From positions 84,884,055 to 84,948,054 of the forward strand of contig OW799233.1 of assembly GCA_941918925.1 (NCBI GenBank): a DNA stretch of 64,000 nt. Direction: 5' to 3'. The notes under the pieces were generated by a model. It searched no databases and was not told the DNA's origin. It worked only from the letters and a program-made list of their open reading frames with translations. How positions within the stretch are numbered: the stretch's first letter is position 1; the number at the start of each line of letters is the position of its first letter. Positions 24,329-36,104 of the stretch are shown piece after piece. The position numbers and the translations under genes are program-made. Source of the stretch: Phyto melanocephala. Taxonomy: Eukaryota; Arthropoda; Insecta; Diptera; Rhinophoridae.

Positions 24329-25438
24329 TACGTAAGCATAGCTGCCAGATTTGACGATTTATCGTCATTTTGACGATTTTACGTTCTAAAATTAAGTGTT
24401 GACGATTTGACGATTTATGCTATGTTTTTGACGATTTTCAAGAATTCAAGTTTGCAACATTTTTCATTACTTTTATATCAACCTTAAACTAAATAAAAAT
24501 AATTTGTAACGGTTTTTTATGTTATTAATAATAGAACAGAGTGAAAGAGATACATCGATCATTATTTAATGTGTTTGTGTGAGTAATTTTTCCACTTTGT
24601 ACATTTTTAACATAGTATATGCCACATATTATCAACTGATACCTACAACTCGAACAAATATAAATTTGGAAATGCGTTTAAAACAATTTTAGTTTTTTAA
24701 GTAAATTTATTTAAATTATTTAAGTGACAAATTAATATGCTTAAATACTTCAACAAAATGGTAAGTTCTTTTTAATTATACATTAAAACCTTAAAAATCA
24801 AACATATTTTCAATAGAAAACCAAGATGATGAAAATTCTAGCAGCTCTTCTTCTGTAAGTAGAAATTCCATCCATTTTTTATACAAATCTTTGTCGTAGC
24901 TAAAATGAAATTTTAATGGTGTTTTTCACAGGTAACCAACAAGAAGAAGAAAATTAAGGAAGACTGGTTTGCAGATCCAGAAATAAATTTATGGGCTAAA
25001 AAGCGAAACGATGTAGTTTATTTTGGCGTTGTGCTCGTCTTACGCTTGCCTAAAGCTACCTTAATCTGTAGAAACTTTAGAAAGAAATGATTATAATTAT
25101 TTGTCAATTAGTCTGAATTAGATGCAGCCAATTCATTATTTATTATTTTTTGTATTTATATACATATTAATATTTATTTTTCGAAATTAATTCTAAATTG
25201 TATTATATTTATTGCCATGTTCTTAACTTAAAAGGGTCTAATAAAACCATTGATCTCTCTGGATTTAAAAAGTTTGTTATGTTATGCATTAAATAAAAAA
25301 TGTTTTGTTTTGAAAAATGCGTTTTTTTATTTTGACGTTTTTATGACGATTTGAGTAAACTATTTGACGATTTTGACGATTTTTTTCCCCAAATTAGACG
25401 ATTTTGCCCCTATTTTATCTGGCAGCTATGTACGTAAG
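24329..25438. mobile_element. hAT-like DNA transposon with perfect 8-bp target duplication
   Basis: The element occupies 24337-25430 and is flanked on both sides by TACGTAAG (24329-24336, 25431-25438). Its ends are CATAGCTGCCAGAT and the exact inverse ATCTGGCAGCTATG. Nine direct copies of GACGATTT cluster near the ends, five in the left 90 bp and four in the right 110 bp, as expected of subterminal transposase-binding repeats. An 8-bp duplication fits hAT or P-type elements; hAT is favoured by the subterminal repeats and the internal coding trace, but this is inference. The identical duplication implies a fairly recent insertion. It lies about 290 bp upstream of the Amalgam start codon. Confidence 0.8.
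24737..25090 (+). pseudogene. Intron-containing transposase N-terminal remnant inside the hAT-like element
   Basis: Three exon-like blocks have consensus splice sites: 24737-24760 followed by GTAAGT, 24817-24854 between CAATAG and GTAAGT, and 24932-25090 after TTTTTCACAG. Exons 2 and 3 join in frame to give DDENSSSSSSVTNKKKKIKE, followed by DWFADPEINLWAKKRNDVVYF and a stop at 25090. A D-W-F..DP....W pattern followed by a basic stretch is typical just before the zinc finger of many hAT-type transposases, but the Cys/His residues and catalytic core are missing. The ATG-bearing exon 1 is one base out of frame with exon 2. It is an internally deleted, non-functional remnant. Confidence 0.45.
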
Positions 25439-26324
25439 GCGCACTTCTGTATGAATTTCTTATCAATAATTTAAGAATAACATAAAGATTAAATATAAAT
25501 GTTCAGTTCAGTTCAGTTTAATTCGTATGGAGCTTTCGTTAATATGGGTATATATGTATTCTTGTTAAAGTGATTTTTTCTAAATGCACACACGCAAATT
25601 AGTTTCAATACTGAAGATGCGGGAGTTGGCGATATTGTATAAATGTAAAAGCAGAGTTTTGTTTTAATTACAGAGCCAAAGTTGTTATCGGCACAAAACA
25701 ATTTTAATTAAATTGTTGTTCTTGATTTTCGTTGTTTTTTTTAATATGCACTTCCTATTTGGTTCTCCCACACCACTTAGTTTCATATTTATTTTCTTAA
25801 GTTCAACTTTAACTTTATCAGTTATTTTATATATTTGTTATTGCACGTTCATCATCGTCCCTCAATGAAAATGAAATAAAAGTACACTTTCTTTTGTTGG
25901 AGTTTACTTGTTTGAAAATTTGTAAATTTCTCTTTAACTTTGAGCCACAATAACAATAACAGACACTAGTGACTAGTATGTTCACATGACCTTTTGCATA
26001 GTCTGAATAACTTGAGCAGCAGCAGGAGAGAATCGACGACAACAGAAGCACAACTACATACAAGCAAAAATAGTAAAAATATAATACCTATACAATACCT
26101 ATGTACATACATAATAAATAAAAGTTATTGAACACGTTCTAGGGTTGTCGGCTAAACAAACATTATTCGATTAATTGTGGAAAAAATATGTTTTTCTCCC
26201 AACAAATAAAATTATTTAATTTAGAATAAACACAACTTTTGGTAAAATTTTTGAAATAATCGAATTTTTAAAAAAAATTAAAAACTTTTCCGATAAATTG
26301 TGTCAAATAACTCTATGAAACTTA
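25439..26324. other. AT-rich spacer without recognisable gene
   Basis: It holds a short direct repeat GTTCAGTTCAGTTCAGTT at about 25500-25518. No coding region is supported. Confidence 0.5.
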
Positions 26325-27445
26325 GCGAGTAAGAGTGCTATATTCTCCCGTGCCGAATCTCTTAATATTCTTCACCAAAATGTAAATAGGTACATATTCA
26401 CATACACATTTCACTTCATTATTTCCAACACCAACTTTGATTTTGAATTACATATTGATTGTTAACTTAATTTTATTAGTCAAGCTATTTCATGTGATAC
26501 ACATATAAAATGAGTTAAGAAAAAAAATTGTCACCATTTTGTTTAGACGCCATCTTGGGTTTTACATTATTTTATAACTGACTGCATTTTACTGGTCAAA
26601 CTCTTTTATTTGATACTAAAATTATGGGAGTGAAAGGCTATAAATCTGTAATTACTTTATTTGATCCATATAACCGATATTTGATTTTAGATCTTGGGTT
26701 TTAACTTTTTCATAGTTTACTCTATTGTACTGGTATCATTATTTTATTCGGTACTAATATTTAGGCGATTGAAGGAAATACATTTTTAAATACTTTATTT
26801 GACTCATATACATCTAAATATCTTGAAAGCCATTTTTTTTTATTTTTTTATTTTTAAAGCCTATTGAATTGATATCCGTATTTGAAAATTTTTGGAAATA
26901 TATCAATGCAGTTGTTAATGCTTTTATCTCAGTTGGTTTTAAAACTGACTTGATAGTTTTCTCAGGCATTATTTTGAAGGCAACGACTTGTAATGTAGTA
27001 TCTTTAACTTGTCTTAGTATTTCTTTCAAAGAATTTTTTGCTATAACTTTCCCTATTTGTAAGCGATTGTTCCCGATTTTTTTTACAAATATATCTACAC
27101 TCATACTATATGTAAAAATAGTAACAAAAATGTTAATTCATTATCTTAGGGCTGAAAATTGTACTTTTTTTTATAAAAATATAGGAAAAAATAGTCCATT
27201 GTGCTGGTTTTCAGTATCGATTCATTCCCGAAGATTTCCGAAAGATTGATACCACATATAGAACTGTGCAACATGTGAGGGCTTAAAAAAGTAAATTTCA
27301 ACCAAACACGAAGACAGAAGGGCTATAGTAAATCGGCTTCCCTGGTAATAAGCTTTCCAAAAATATTCACTTTATAATGTCGGAAATAATTATTGTAGAA
27401 ATTACAAACGAAATGACAAAGCTGAATATACCCTTTGCATCATAG
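26325..27445 (+). repeat. HINE-like element, type 2, diverged long copy
   Basis: It starts GAGTAAGAGTGCTATATTC followed by a CCGTGCCGAATCT half-stem. It ends with CACTTTATAATGTCGGAAAT, GAAATTACAAACGAAATGAC and TGAATATACCCTTT, parallel to the copy at 8083. Opposing open frames of 96 and 126 codons lie inside (26814-27249); neither has a recognisable motif, and both are probably by-products of low GC. The core differs from copies A and B. Confidence 0.55.
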
Positions 27446-27799
27446 ATAAGATGAATATAGCGAAAAATTTGGTAAAAGCTGCTATTTAGTTTTAAATTTA
27501 AATTAAAAGAAAATCTTTAATTAGCACTGGCACATTTATTACCAAAAGTACTTGATTGTACTATTTTTTATTTACTATTTAATAAAATATACATCTATCA
27601 TCTTAAGTATAATTTATCTAAGAGTTAAGGAATTTTTAAGTTCTTTTCTACTTTGTTCTTACTGTACAAAATCTATGTTTAAAGTGAATGCTAACTAAAT
27701 ATTTATAATATAAACTAGTGTGAAGGAAAATTTTGCAACGGAAAAATCTTTCTGATTTTTGTTAGTAAAGGTAAAAATCTTAAAATCAACAGTACAATC
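27446..27799. other. AT-rich spacer without recognisable gene
   Basis: Nothing is identified. Confidence 0.5.
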
Positions 27800-27991
27800 A
27801 AGTTTATTGTTTAATACCGGAACCAAAATCTTACTTTCAATCCCTGCATTTAAGGTGAATTCATACAGGTGAAATTATTAGCTAAGCTGATGGGAAAGCA
27901 TGATGTCAAAATCTATTGGATTCGCCTTGATTTCAGTTATTAATGCAGGAATGGAAAACGAGATTTTGGTTACGGTATTAAACAAAATTAA
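27800..27991. repeat. Imperfect palindrome with a small MITE at its centre
   Basis: The left arm (about 27800-27850) runs from TTTAATACCGGAACCAAAAT to CCCTGCATT. It pairs with the right arm (about 27942-27991), which runs from AATGCAGGA to GATTTTGGTTACGGTATTAA, with few mismatches over about 45 bp. The loop is occupied by the 78-bp element at 27851-27928. Confidence 0.6.
27851..27928 (+). mobile_element. 78-bp MITE-C, copy 1
   Basis: TAAGGTGAATTCATACAGGT at the left and ATTGGATTCGCCTT at the right give short inverted ends (AAGGYGAAT/ATTCGCCTT). The interior GAAATTATTAGCTAAGCTGA is shared with the inverted copy at 28225-28303. The two copies define the unit. Confidence 0.55.
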
Positions 27992-28224
27992 GTTTTTTTT
28001 TATAAAAAATTTATTTATATATATTTGTTGCTTTTAAACCATTTATAATGTGTTTCTCAAACATACATATATCCTTTTATTTATCAAATTTATAAAATTT
28101 AACCTACCATAACAAATTTTCAACCCCTGATATACGAATTGGCTTTGACGGAAAACATCTTCTAAAAAGTTCGTTGTTGTATATGCCTGTATGAATCAAC
28201 TTTGCCTGCATTAATAAATTAAAT

Positions 28225-28303
28225 CAAGACGAATTCAGTAAACTTTGACAAAATACTTCCCAATCAGCTGGCCTGATAATTTCACCTGCATGAATTCGCC
28301 TTT
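28225..28303 (-). mobile_element. 78-bp MITE-C, copy 2 (inverted)
   Basis: Reverse complement of 27851-27928 with about 80 percent similarity by eye; it reads AATCAGCTGGCCTGATAATT, then TTCACCTGCATGAATTCGCC at its right end. It lies about 300 bp from copy 1. Confidence 0.5.
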
Positions 28304-30240
28304 GTATTGTATTGTCAGTTTTATAAATAAAATATTTTTTTTGCTGATAAAAGCAATTAATATCATTTAATTAAATCATTTTTTAATAGATTATTTTAAA
28401 ATTATTCGGATTTGTTTGTATGCTGTTAAAATTTGAAAAGAATTTAATCGAATAATTATTAATTAACAACTCTAACACGCACCCAAAGAAGCAGGGTTGA
28501 TTCTCACACTGTGATTTTATTGTAAAACATTTCTTGCCATTTTGATTTATGACTTGATATAAGTACAAACACATGGATGGTAGGTATCATCGTTGGTTGC
28601 ACGTGAAAAGTAGTAGTTGTTGTAATGTTAGGCAGCAGAATAATATTGTTGTCTGCCGAGGTTTTTCACAGGGAAATCCCATGCCCAAAACTAACCAATA
28701 CTGTTTGCATGCTGTATTAACGATTTGAAAAAAATCCCATCTAGGAAATTACAAAATAATATTCGTTTAAATGCCAGACTCTTAGATTTTTTTCCTGCAT
28801 GGGAATTTCTAGTTTAAAAAGCAAATAATTTATTGCAAAAAAATTAATTTAGTAATAAAACGATACATTTTTGTACATTAGGCATATAACTAATTTTTAC
28901 CACGTGGTGTCAAATTTTGTACAACAAATAAATATCAATTTTAAGGGTGATATCAGATACAAAATTGTCCGCATCAAATGGGATTTCACTATGCAAGTTT
29001 CCGTATTACATTCAATTTTTTTTTTAAGTTTTTTTAATATCGAATTACATTTTCTGAGGAAAATTTGTTTTTTGAAGTGGATGGGGTACTTCCTTAAGCT
29101 CTATTCAAAGGGTTTGGAACACAAGGATGATACTTAATTGTATAAATATCTACTTATATAAAGAAAAACGTATACAAACTTCGTTTGTTTAAGCAGTTGC
29201 AATGAAAAACACAAATTTTGTTTGGTGCGGAAATTTTTTTTTGCAATATTGCAAAAAACATATATGAGTTTTCATACCTTTTTATGCTCTATTCGACTAT
29301 GCTATGCTTTTTTTCTATTTGCAAAAATTGTAAGAAGTTATATTTCTAATGTACATACTTTCATATATTTAAATATATAAGAATTCTTGTAGTGATAAAT
29401 AGACTACTACTTATTACAATTATTTTTAGTTAAATGTTTAAACTAAATTCTTTAAAGTACTATCCGTTGAATACCTTCTATTCATTTAATTTTGGTAAAC
29501 TAAATTTTTTTTTAATTTTTAAAAACAAAAGGAGGATATAGCCAACAACTGTGAATTTCTTTTTGAATTGTTATTTACCCCCATAATTAATTTTTAATCG
29601 TTTTCTTATTCTCCCTATATCATCTTCTTTCTCAGCAAATATTAATGATTTTTAGTTTTTTCAATTTTAGATTCTTTTAAATTAATCATGTGCGCAATGC
29701 ATATGTGTCGAATCGAATCTAACAAAGACTACGCCTTCCCTCGTAACAATTATACTCAACTAATAAGCAATATGTTCTTATTAATAACGTTTTCTAAAAA
29801 TATATATTATAATAATACTCCTTTTACCTTTAACTTTATCACATTCATCAGGTATTTACATTTTATTAGCAACGAAACTGTTTGGTAGAACCAAATTAAA
29901 TTTAAATTAATCATTTTATGCTGGTCCTGATGAAGTACCTCCTAGTTGCATTATAAAAAAAAAATTGTGTGGTCCACTTGCTGTCATCTTTATAAGGTCG
30001 ATTGAATTACGTTATTTACAACTTTATTGGAAGATATCGTACATAATTGTTTTGTATATTAAGTGTATTTTATATCATTTTGTTAGATAAGCTTTAATTA
30101 TAAAATAAACTCTTACACGTATTTCAGCCAACAGTTATCTTGGCCAAATAATTATTTTTTTTTTTTAAACAACGTAAGCTTTTTATGTCTGATATTATCG
30201 TTTCTAAGTCATTAATTTTTACTGTTATTTCGGCTAAAAT
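28304..30240. other. AT-rich spacer without recognisable gene
   Basis: A short inverted pair (CAGGGAAATCCCATGCCC near 28668 and GCATGGGAATTTC near 28798) may mark a small element. Nothing coding is supported. Confidence 0.45.
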
Positions 30241-30279
30241 TGACAGCAAAAAAATACTTTAAAAGATGATTGAAACTTT

Positions 30280-30600
30280 ACCAATAATAGCAAAAGATCT
30301 TTTGATTCATTATCATATATTTTTAAAAGCCATTCAACAGTATAAGGGTGCCCCACACTACTCAGTAGTGTGCTGGTTTAGGGGTTGCTGGTTCGGTTCC
30401 CACCCAAGTGAGGTGCACAACAGCTAGCTGCCTGTTCTATCTACCTAAGTCAACAGTATAAGAACAACTTAAACATTGAAAGGAAACCTGGATCAGGAAA
30501 AAATAAAGATCTAACAGATATTGATAAGGCAAAAGAAGTTTAACAACTCTTTCCAAGAGCACCATACGCTTCTATAAGAAAAGCAGTACAGGTTTTATTC
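30280..30600 (+). pseudogene. Tc1/pogo-type transposase DNA-binding fragment, interrupted by a SINE-like insert
   Basis: After removal of the 103-bp insert at 30347-30449, the reading frame gives QQYKNNLNIERKPGSGKNKD and continues LTDIDKAKEV, a stop, then QLFPRAPYASIRKAVQ. The N..IERKPGSGR and P..S.RK patterns are those of the second helix-turn-helix of Tc1-like transposases. The catalytic domain is absent. It is a decayed fragment. Confidence 0.45.
30334..30462 (+). mobile_element. tRNA-like SINE insertion with 13-bp target duplication
   Basis: The insert 30347-30449 is bounded by TCAACAGTATAAG on both sides (30334-30346 and 30450-30462). It contains an A-box-like TAGTGTGCTGG at 30366-30376 and a good B-box match, GGTTCGGTTCC, at 30390-30400. 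These are the two internal RNA polymerase III promoter elements. There is no poly-A tail. A 10-20 bp duplication is typical of LINE-mobilised SINEs. It could also be a retroposed tRNA-like fragment. Confidence 0.65.
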
Positions 30601-32229
30601 ATTCATTAATATTACCATCATGATGACTAGTATATAATTGACTATATCCTTCATATAATTTTTTCTTCTAAAAAATTACTTAGACTTATTATTAAAACTT
30701 ATCTTAGTTCTTATACGGTACGAATATGTCAGAGTTTTGCAATCAAGAACAATTTTACATGTATCGACGATTAAGTAATAACAAAAAAAATTATCAAATT
30801 TTGTGTTGATATTTAAATTGTTTTATTTTCAATTCATAAAAAACGTTAATAGTTTTATTTCTTTTTATCTTTCTTTTATTTTTAATGTTCACTCAATACT
30901 ATTTATTAATGATGATTATTGTCTTCTTGACTTTAGATTAGGGTTACGTATGGACTTTGTGTGGCATGTTAAATGCTGACACCTAAAAGTCACTACATAA
31001 ATAACTTAATAAACATCTACACAAACATACACATTTTCGTTTAATGAATCTTTATAAAAGCACATATTTAATCAAAGGTGGATGCACATGCATACATATT
31101 CACTAGTTTTTACCCTGCAGTTTGAGAGATTATGATTAAGAAATTTTTTTGAACAAGTAGACTACCACTGTTTGTGCGAGAATCTTGACTTGTAAATGCA
31201 ATTATTGACTCCGTTATTTAAAAATTTGTTGGTTAAAGATTTTTACCACGGCTATTAGCATTAACAATTAAAAGAAACTCTCAACACATGTATGTCAAAA
31301 AATTATTTTCTACATATACTTAGGAGAAATATCATTTCAGCTCTAATGAAATAATCATATATAATTTTTTAGACGTATTGAAAAACTATTTGGAAATTAA
31401 CTTCTGATAAAAATAAGGCAATTATTTTTATAGTGACTCAGCAGATCTCAAAGATTATAACGATTATTGGTTTTTAGATGTGGTATTTTATCCGTTTTCT
31501 TTGTATGGGGGCGGCACGAAATTACAAATGAGAAAATTATTGCGAAAATATTTGATTAAATAAGCATGATCACTTCCCTTAGGAATTATTTATTAATATT
31601 ATGAGATATTTGTTACACCTACTAAAGTCAATATATAATTACAAGAATGGATTAATATTCCAATTGGTTAAAATTAAGAAAAATTTTATTTAACAACACA
31701 TTTACTTTAAAAAAAAAAAATACATTTCAGTGGTTACATCTATTTTGTCAAATATTTGCTTAATGTGAACATACGTTTACACATATCTTTAATAGTTTTT
31801 AAATACACGACAGATAATATTTCATGTAAAATTACTGTTTTAATGACGTTTTCTTTTTATTAATACTTAAAAATTAATAATTTTATGCTTAATATCAAGG
31901 AATATTTTACATCAGGTAGTCTCGATTCGTCTGCTGATTATTTTTTTTTTTCACTTATTTTAAATTTAAGCTGTCAAAGTTAGATAAATAATAATTTTTT
32001 TTCTTTCTCATTTATTTCAAATGTCAAACTTTATATATAAAAAATATAAACAAAAAAGTTCTCTCCGAACTGCGATTACCAGATGAATAAATATGCCTTG
32101 TTTAATATCAAAGACTCTTTCAGACTTTCAGAAAATAATTTAGAGACAATTTTCCATTAATCCAGGTTCAAGGTTTTATACTTGTTAAGTTTTATAAGCT
32201 TTTGTTTCCAGAAAATAATTTGTAGCTTT
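30601..32229. other. AT-rich spacer without recognisable gene
   Basis: No coding region, RNA gene or repeat boundary is identified. Confidence 0.5.
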
Positions 32230-32743
32230 AATACGTTTAACACAGCTCCGGATTGTTTATGAAGACGGGGTCAACGCATTAATTCAGGAACCTAGAATTG
32301 AAAGTGGCAAGGTTCTTGGATCAAATGTAAAAAGATGTAGGCTTCTGTACATGAATAATAAAGGTAAAAGAAAAACTTGTATACTGGCTAAAAGGCAACT
32401 TAATATCTTCATTTTATATATTTTCAGTGTCGGAAATAGCGTAAATGCAGCCTGGGAACAAAACGGTCATGACTACTTGGTCGTTTCACACGGCATTATT
32501 TTCCATATGATGACAGATGCAGCCAGAAAGAAACGAGTCCCAATGATTATCGTGACTGATGCCAACCACCTAATTTAGGTTAGCTCAGATACGATTGTTA
32601 AGGGTAAGTTAGTAATGGGTTTCATTATAAATAAAAATTTTGTAGAAGACAACAGAGGGTCTGAACATTGCGTTGTAGTATCAAATAAACAGGAGGTTTT
32701 AGACATAACTTTGGTCAGTGCAGAGCATGCTGACTTAGGTTAA
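32230..32743 (+). pseudogene. Non-LTR retrotransposon endonuclease domain fragment
   Basis: The first open stretch, from about 32230 to the stop at 32576-32578, gives DGVNALIQEPRIESGKVLG, then KTCILAKRQLNIFIL, DYLVVSHGIIFH and VPMIIVTDANHLI. These correspond to the LIQEPW, CILAK, SSYFP and GCDANAHH blocks of APE-type endonucleases in insect non-LTR elements. After a one-base shift, 32582-32743 continues SSDTIVKGKLVMGFIINKNF and later NKQEVLDITLVSAEHADLG, matching the WGSSD.N.RGE and NRQEVLDITL blocks. The frameshift at DANH/SSD and a stop after ADLG make it dead. No reverse transcriptase follows. Confidence 0.8.
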
Positions 32744-33480
32744 GTTGAAAAGAAGGGGTACTAAAAGTCCAAACCCACGACAGGAAACACTCATGCCCAA
32801 TTGGCACGTTGTGCGCTTCATATGAATAGAATAATTAGAATAGAAGAGAAGGAGAAGCAGACCAGTCCAGAGTCTCTGGCGGGAATCGAAGGATTTGTAT
32901 TGGTTATAAATTGTCAGTGATGTTAAAAAAAGGTACTACTAATGTACTAATAATACATTCGCTAGCACTTCTGTATAAGTAAACATATTTTTTTTCCTTC
33001 TATTTTTACTGGAGAATATAATATTAATTTAATTAATAATAAATATAACTAACAAAAAAATTATTTTTTTTTTAAACTAAAGAAATTATTTTTTAACTGG
33101 AGAAATTACGGCTAGCTGGTATCTAAAAAGACACAAAAACTGGACAATCCAGGCCGTTAGGCAAACCTAGGGTCAATTCTAGTAATTAAAAATGTTAATA
33201 CTTTAACTCCGTAATTATTAGTATCAATGGCAAGGACTTTGCCATCACAATACAGTAAAAACTGAAAAAGTTAAAATCCAACATAGCATCAGAAACAAAA
33301 AGCGGAAGTTTTTTTTAACCCCATTAATATGGGTATCAATTGAATATTAGAATACAGTGATAGCAAATTCGTAAAGTTCACATTGTACACTTACCCCTAT
33401 AGAAATTAAAATAACTTTCAAATGTATTTTATTTAAAATTTTTCATACAAAATTTTCTTAAAATAGATTTAAGATCCATA
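32744..33480. other. Spacer without recognisable gene
   Basis: The first 150 bp, still relatively GC-rich, may be further retrotransposon debris. No frame can be followed. Confidence 0.4.
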
Positions 33481-33489
33481 TTATTTTTT

Positions 33490-33960
33490 ATGAATACGAG
33501 CCGTTATATAGGGCGTTATTTCAGCCCATGAACGAATAACGGGATTTTAAGGGGTTTCTTGGCTTGTTATGTCATATTTGCGGACCAGTTTTTCTAAAAC
33601 ATCCCAGATGTATTCAATTGGGTTAAGGTCCAGTGACTGATGTGTGGTCAGATGTCTTGGCGCGTGGTTGAAAAGTCAATCTCTAACAACGTGTGCAGTG
33701 TGCTTTGGGTGATTGTACTGCTAGAAAATCCTCTTATCTCACAGACCCAAGGTTTTAAATCACAACTTTTATTACATAACATATTGTTCTTATATTAATG
33801 TTGATCCACATTACCCTAGACAAAATCCAAACGACCCACCCCAGATGATACCAAAGCTTCCCAAACCATTACACTACGTGTTTTACAGTATGCATTACAT
33901 TCTTTGGGTTAAGGGCAGTTTTAGGATTTCTCAAAACTTAAGACAAAAATATGATACTTT
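33490..33960 (-). pseudogene. Tc1-like transposase remnant
   Basis: Reading the minus strand downward gives MVWEALVSSGVGRLDFV near 33885, a GNVDQH block, QYNHPKHTAHVVRD near 33700, and SLDLNPIEYIWDVLEKLVRK near 33610. These are the ordered catalytic-core motifs of Tc1 transposases. In the QDND-PKHT motif both Asp positions are altered (Y and H), and several stops interrupt the frame, so the copy is inactive. The third catalytic residue region (NPIE) is retained. Confidence 0.75.
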
Positions 33961-35400
33961 TTTATGAGTAAAAAGGACAGTTTGCCAGAAGTCCAGGTCT
34001 TTATTTAAATGAGCCTTAGTAAATACTAAGGTAAGTTGACGGTTTTTATTCGCATATTAATGCATAGATTGTTTTTTTGCATTATGGATTAAACTAAAAT
34101 TCGATATAAAAATGGGCGATTTGTTACTTTGTTGGCGATTTCTTCTTTTAAAACTACAGGGTACATGAAGAGCACATAAACTTGGTCTAATAATTGTGAA
34201 ATCTTTTAATAAAAATCTCTCTTTAAAATACTTACACAAACCATGTATGCACTCCCATAAAAGAAAACGGAAAACAAAAATATATATCTATGTTGTGTAT
34301 TTATATGAATGTGCATATGTACGTAACTACATTGCAGTATGGACAATTTAGCTTTTTAAAAAAGACTACTTTTAATTAAATTTTTGTATAGGAGCCAACT
34401 TAGAATTAATACAAAAACCGTCATTAATTATTTTAAATCAGATTCATGCGGGACGATTCAAATTTAGTTATTTCCGTTAGAAGAAATATATTTTAAAATC
34501 ATAGAGTTCCTTAACAATCTATATGTGCATCATGCATGCATAGAAAATACATTATAATGCGGGATATGTGCCTAGTTCATTGATCATTTTATTTGACGCT
34601 TGATGTTTCTAAAACTATTAATTATAAAAATTACAACGAATACAGGAACAATTTTGTATTTATACTACGAAAGGTTACATATTTTAAATTGTCGGTTATC
34701 GTGACATAGGAAAGTTAAAAAAATGTTTTTAAATTTCTTAATATGGACTACTGAAATACATTTTAATTATCAAATATTTCAGGAGCGCAAAAAAGCAAAG
34801 AACAAATCAAGAAAATAATTAAATTGAAATTGATTCTGAATCCTTTGAAGATTTTTTTCTATTATATCTTTTAGCAAAGGAATAAAATAAAGCTAAAAAA
34901 GGTAAAAATATCATTCAAATAATTTTCGGGAACTTAAATTCATCTGTTGTATACATACGATATGGTGCATAAATGGTGTATAATTTCTTTTCTTATCTCG
35001 ATTTTTCGAATTGCATTTTTTGTTCATTTTACATTCATTTATAGTCTTTTACTTTTTTTGTACATTTAATCTACTCTGAAACTTTTAAAAAGTGGACTTA
35101 AAAAATTTAAATTAAAAAAAATTCCTTGCACCTTTCAACAGACTATGGAATGGGCATATTGACTGACGATGATCTAGAAGTATATCCTCTATTGCAACAT
35201 GTTAAATGGTTTTTTTATAATAACATGACAGATAAAAATTTTGAAAAGTAAATAAAACATTTAGGAATGTTGAGCAGCCATTGAGATTCATTCCTTATGT
35301 GGGGTTCGCACAATATTCTAAAATGAGAATTTTGTGAAAGGCAAGAACTAAAATCCAATATTAAATGCAGCTATGATTCGAAAACTTTTTGAAAAATTAA
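33961..35400. other. AT-rich spacer without recognisable gene
   Basis: Only the last 250 bp may belong to the piggyBac-like remnant that follows. Nothing else is identified. Confidence 0.45.
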
Positions 35401-35405
35401 AATAA

Positions 35406-35561
35406 TATAAACATTTCCTCCGTGACGGCAAGATAAAAAGTGAGGATCGTTATAAAAAGTTTCAAAGCTTAAGGCCGCTCTTAGAGGGCTTTCGAAAAAA
35501 TTTTCTAACAGTCCCTAAAGAGCAGGATCATTTCTTAAATGAGCGAACTTCTATCTTTTAA
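35406..35561 (+). pseudogene. piggyBac-like transposase fragment
   Basis: A 51-codon stretch reads KHFLRDGKIKSEDRYKKFQS, then LRPLLEGFRKNFLTVPKEQD and HFLNERTSIF. The spacing of R-Y-K-K, RPLL, F......VP.E and the closing E-x-T corresponds to the start of the piggyBac DDE domain (D.....K.RP.L.......F....P.E..S.DE...). The usual S-x-DE catalytic Asp is replaced (F-L-N-E). A stop ends it and no other exons are found. The family call rests on pattern similarity. Confidence 0.5.
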
Positions 35562-36053
35562 ACTAAAATATTCGCATCATAAGAATGGGTTCACAACTGT
35601 TACGTGAAGTAAATGCAATGTTTTCATAAAAAAAAACCATGAAATATTATTAAATCTTAAAATTTTATTTATTTGAGTCCGTTAACGCATTATTTTATAT
35701 GTGTACAATATCTTTCAAAATCTACGCGGTAAGCTTAAGTATCTTTTCTTTTTTATATTGTTTTGCTTTTTATTGACCCCAAAATAGTTAAAAACAGAGT
35801 TAATAAATTTAGGTGCCCTAACTAAATTTGGTGAATGAGAAGGTTAATTAAAACTGAGTAGAATCTTGTTCACTGACGACTTTTGATAAAAGTCTTTTAT
35901 ATAAATTTTCAACACTAAAACTTGTGGAAAATTTTTAAAGTATTGCTGAGACCGCTAGTAAACTTTAAAAAATTTTCAGTCGAGAAAGTGCACCTAATGT
36001 ATCAACCATTCGGAGAGTGATCAAAATTTATTTATTATGTTTTCAAGTTCATA
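35562..36053. other. AT-rich spacer without recognisable gene
   Basis: Nothing is identified. Confidence 0.5.
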
Positions 36054-36073
36054 TCTATATATATAAAAGTGAA

Positions 36074-36104
<31 letters not shown>

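Noticed and set aside
26814..27249. Opposing frames of 96 and 126 codons
   Set aside because: They overlap each other on opposite strands inside a HINE-like repeat and show no domain or coding composition.
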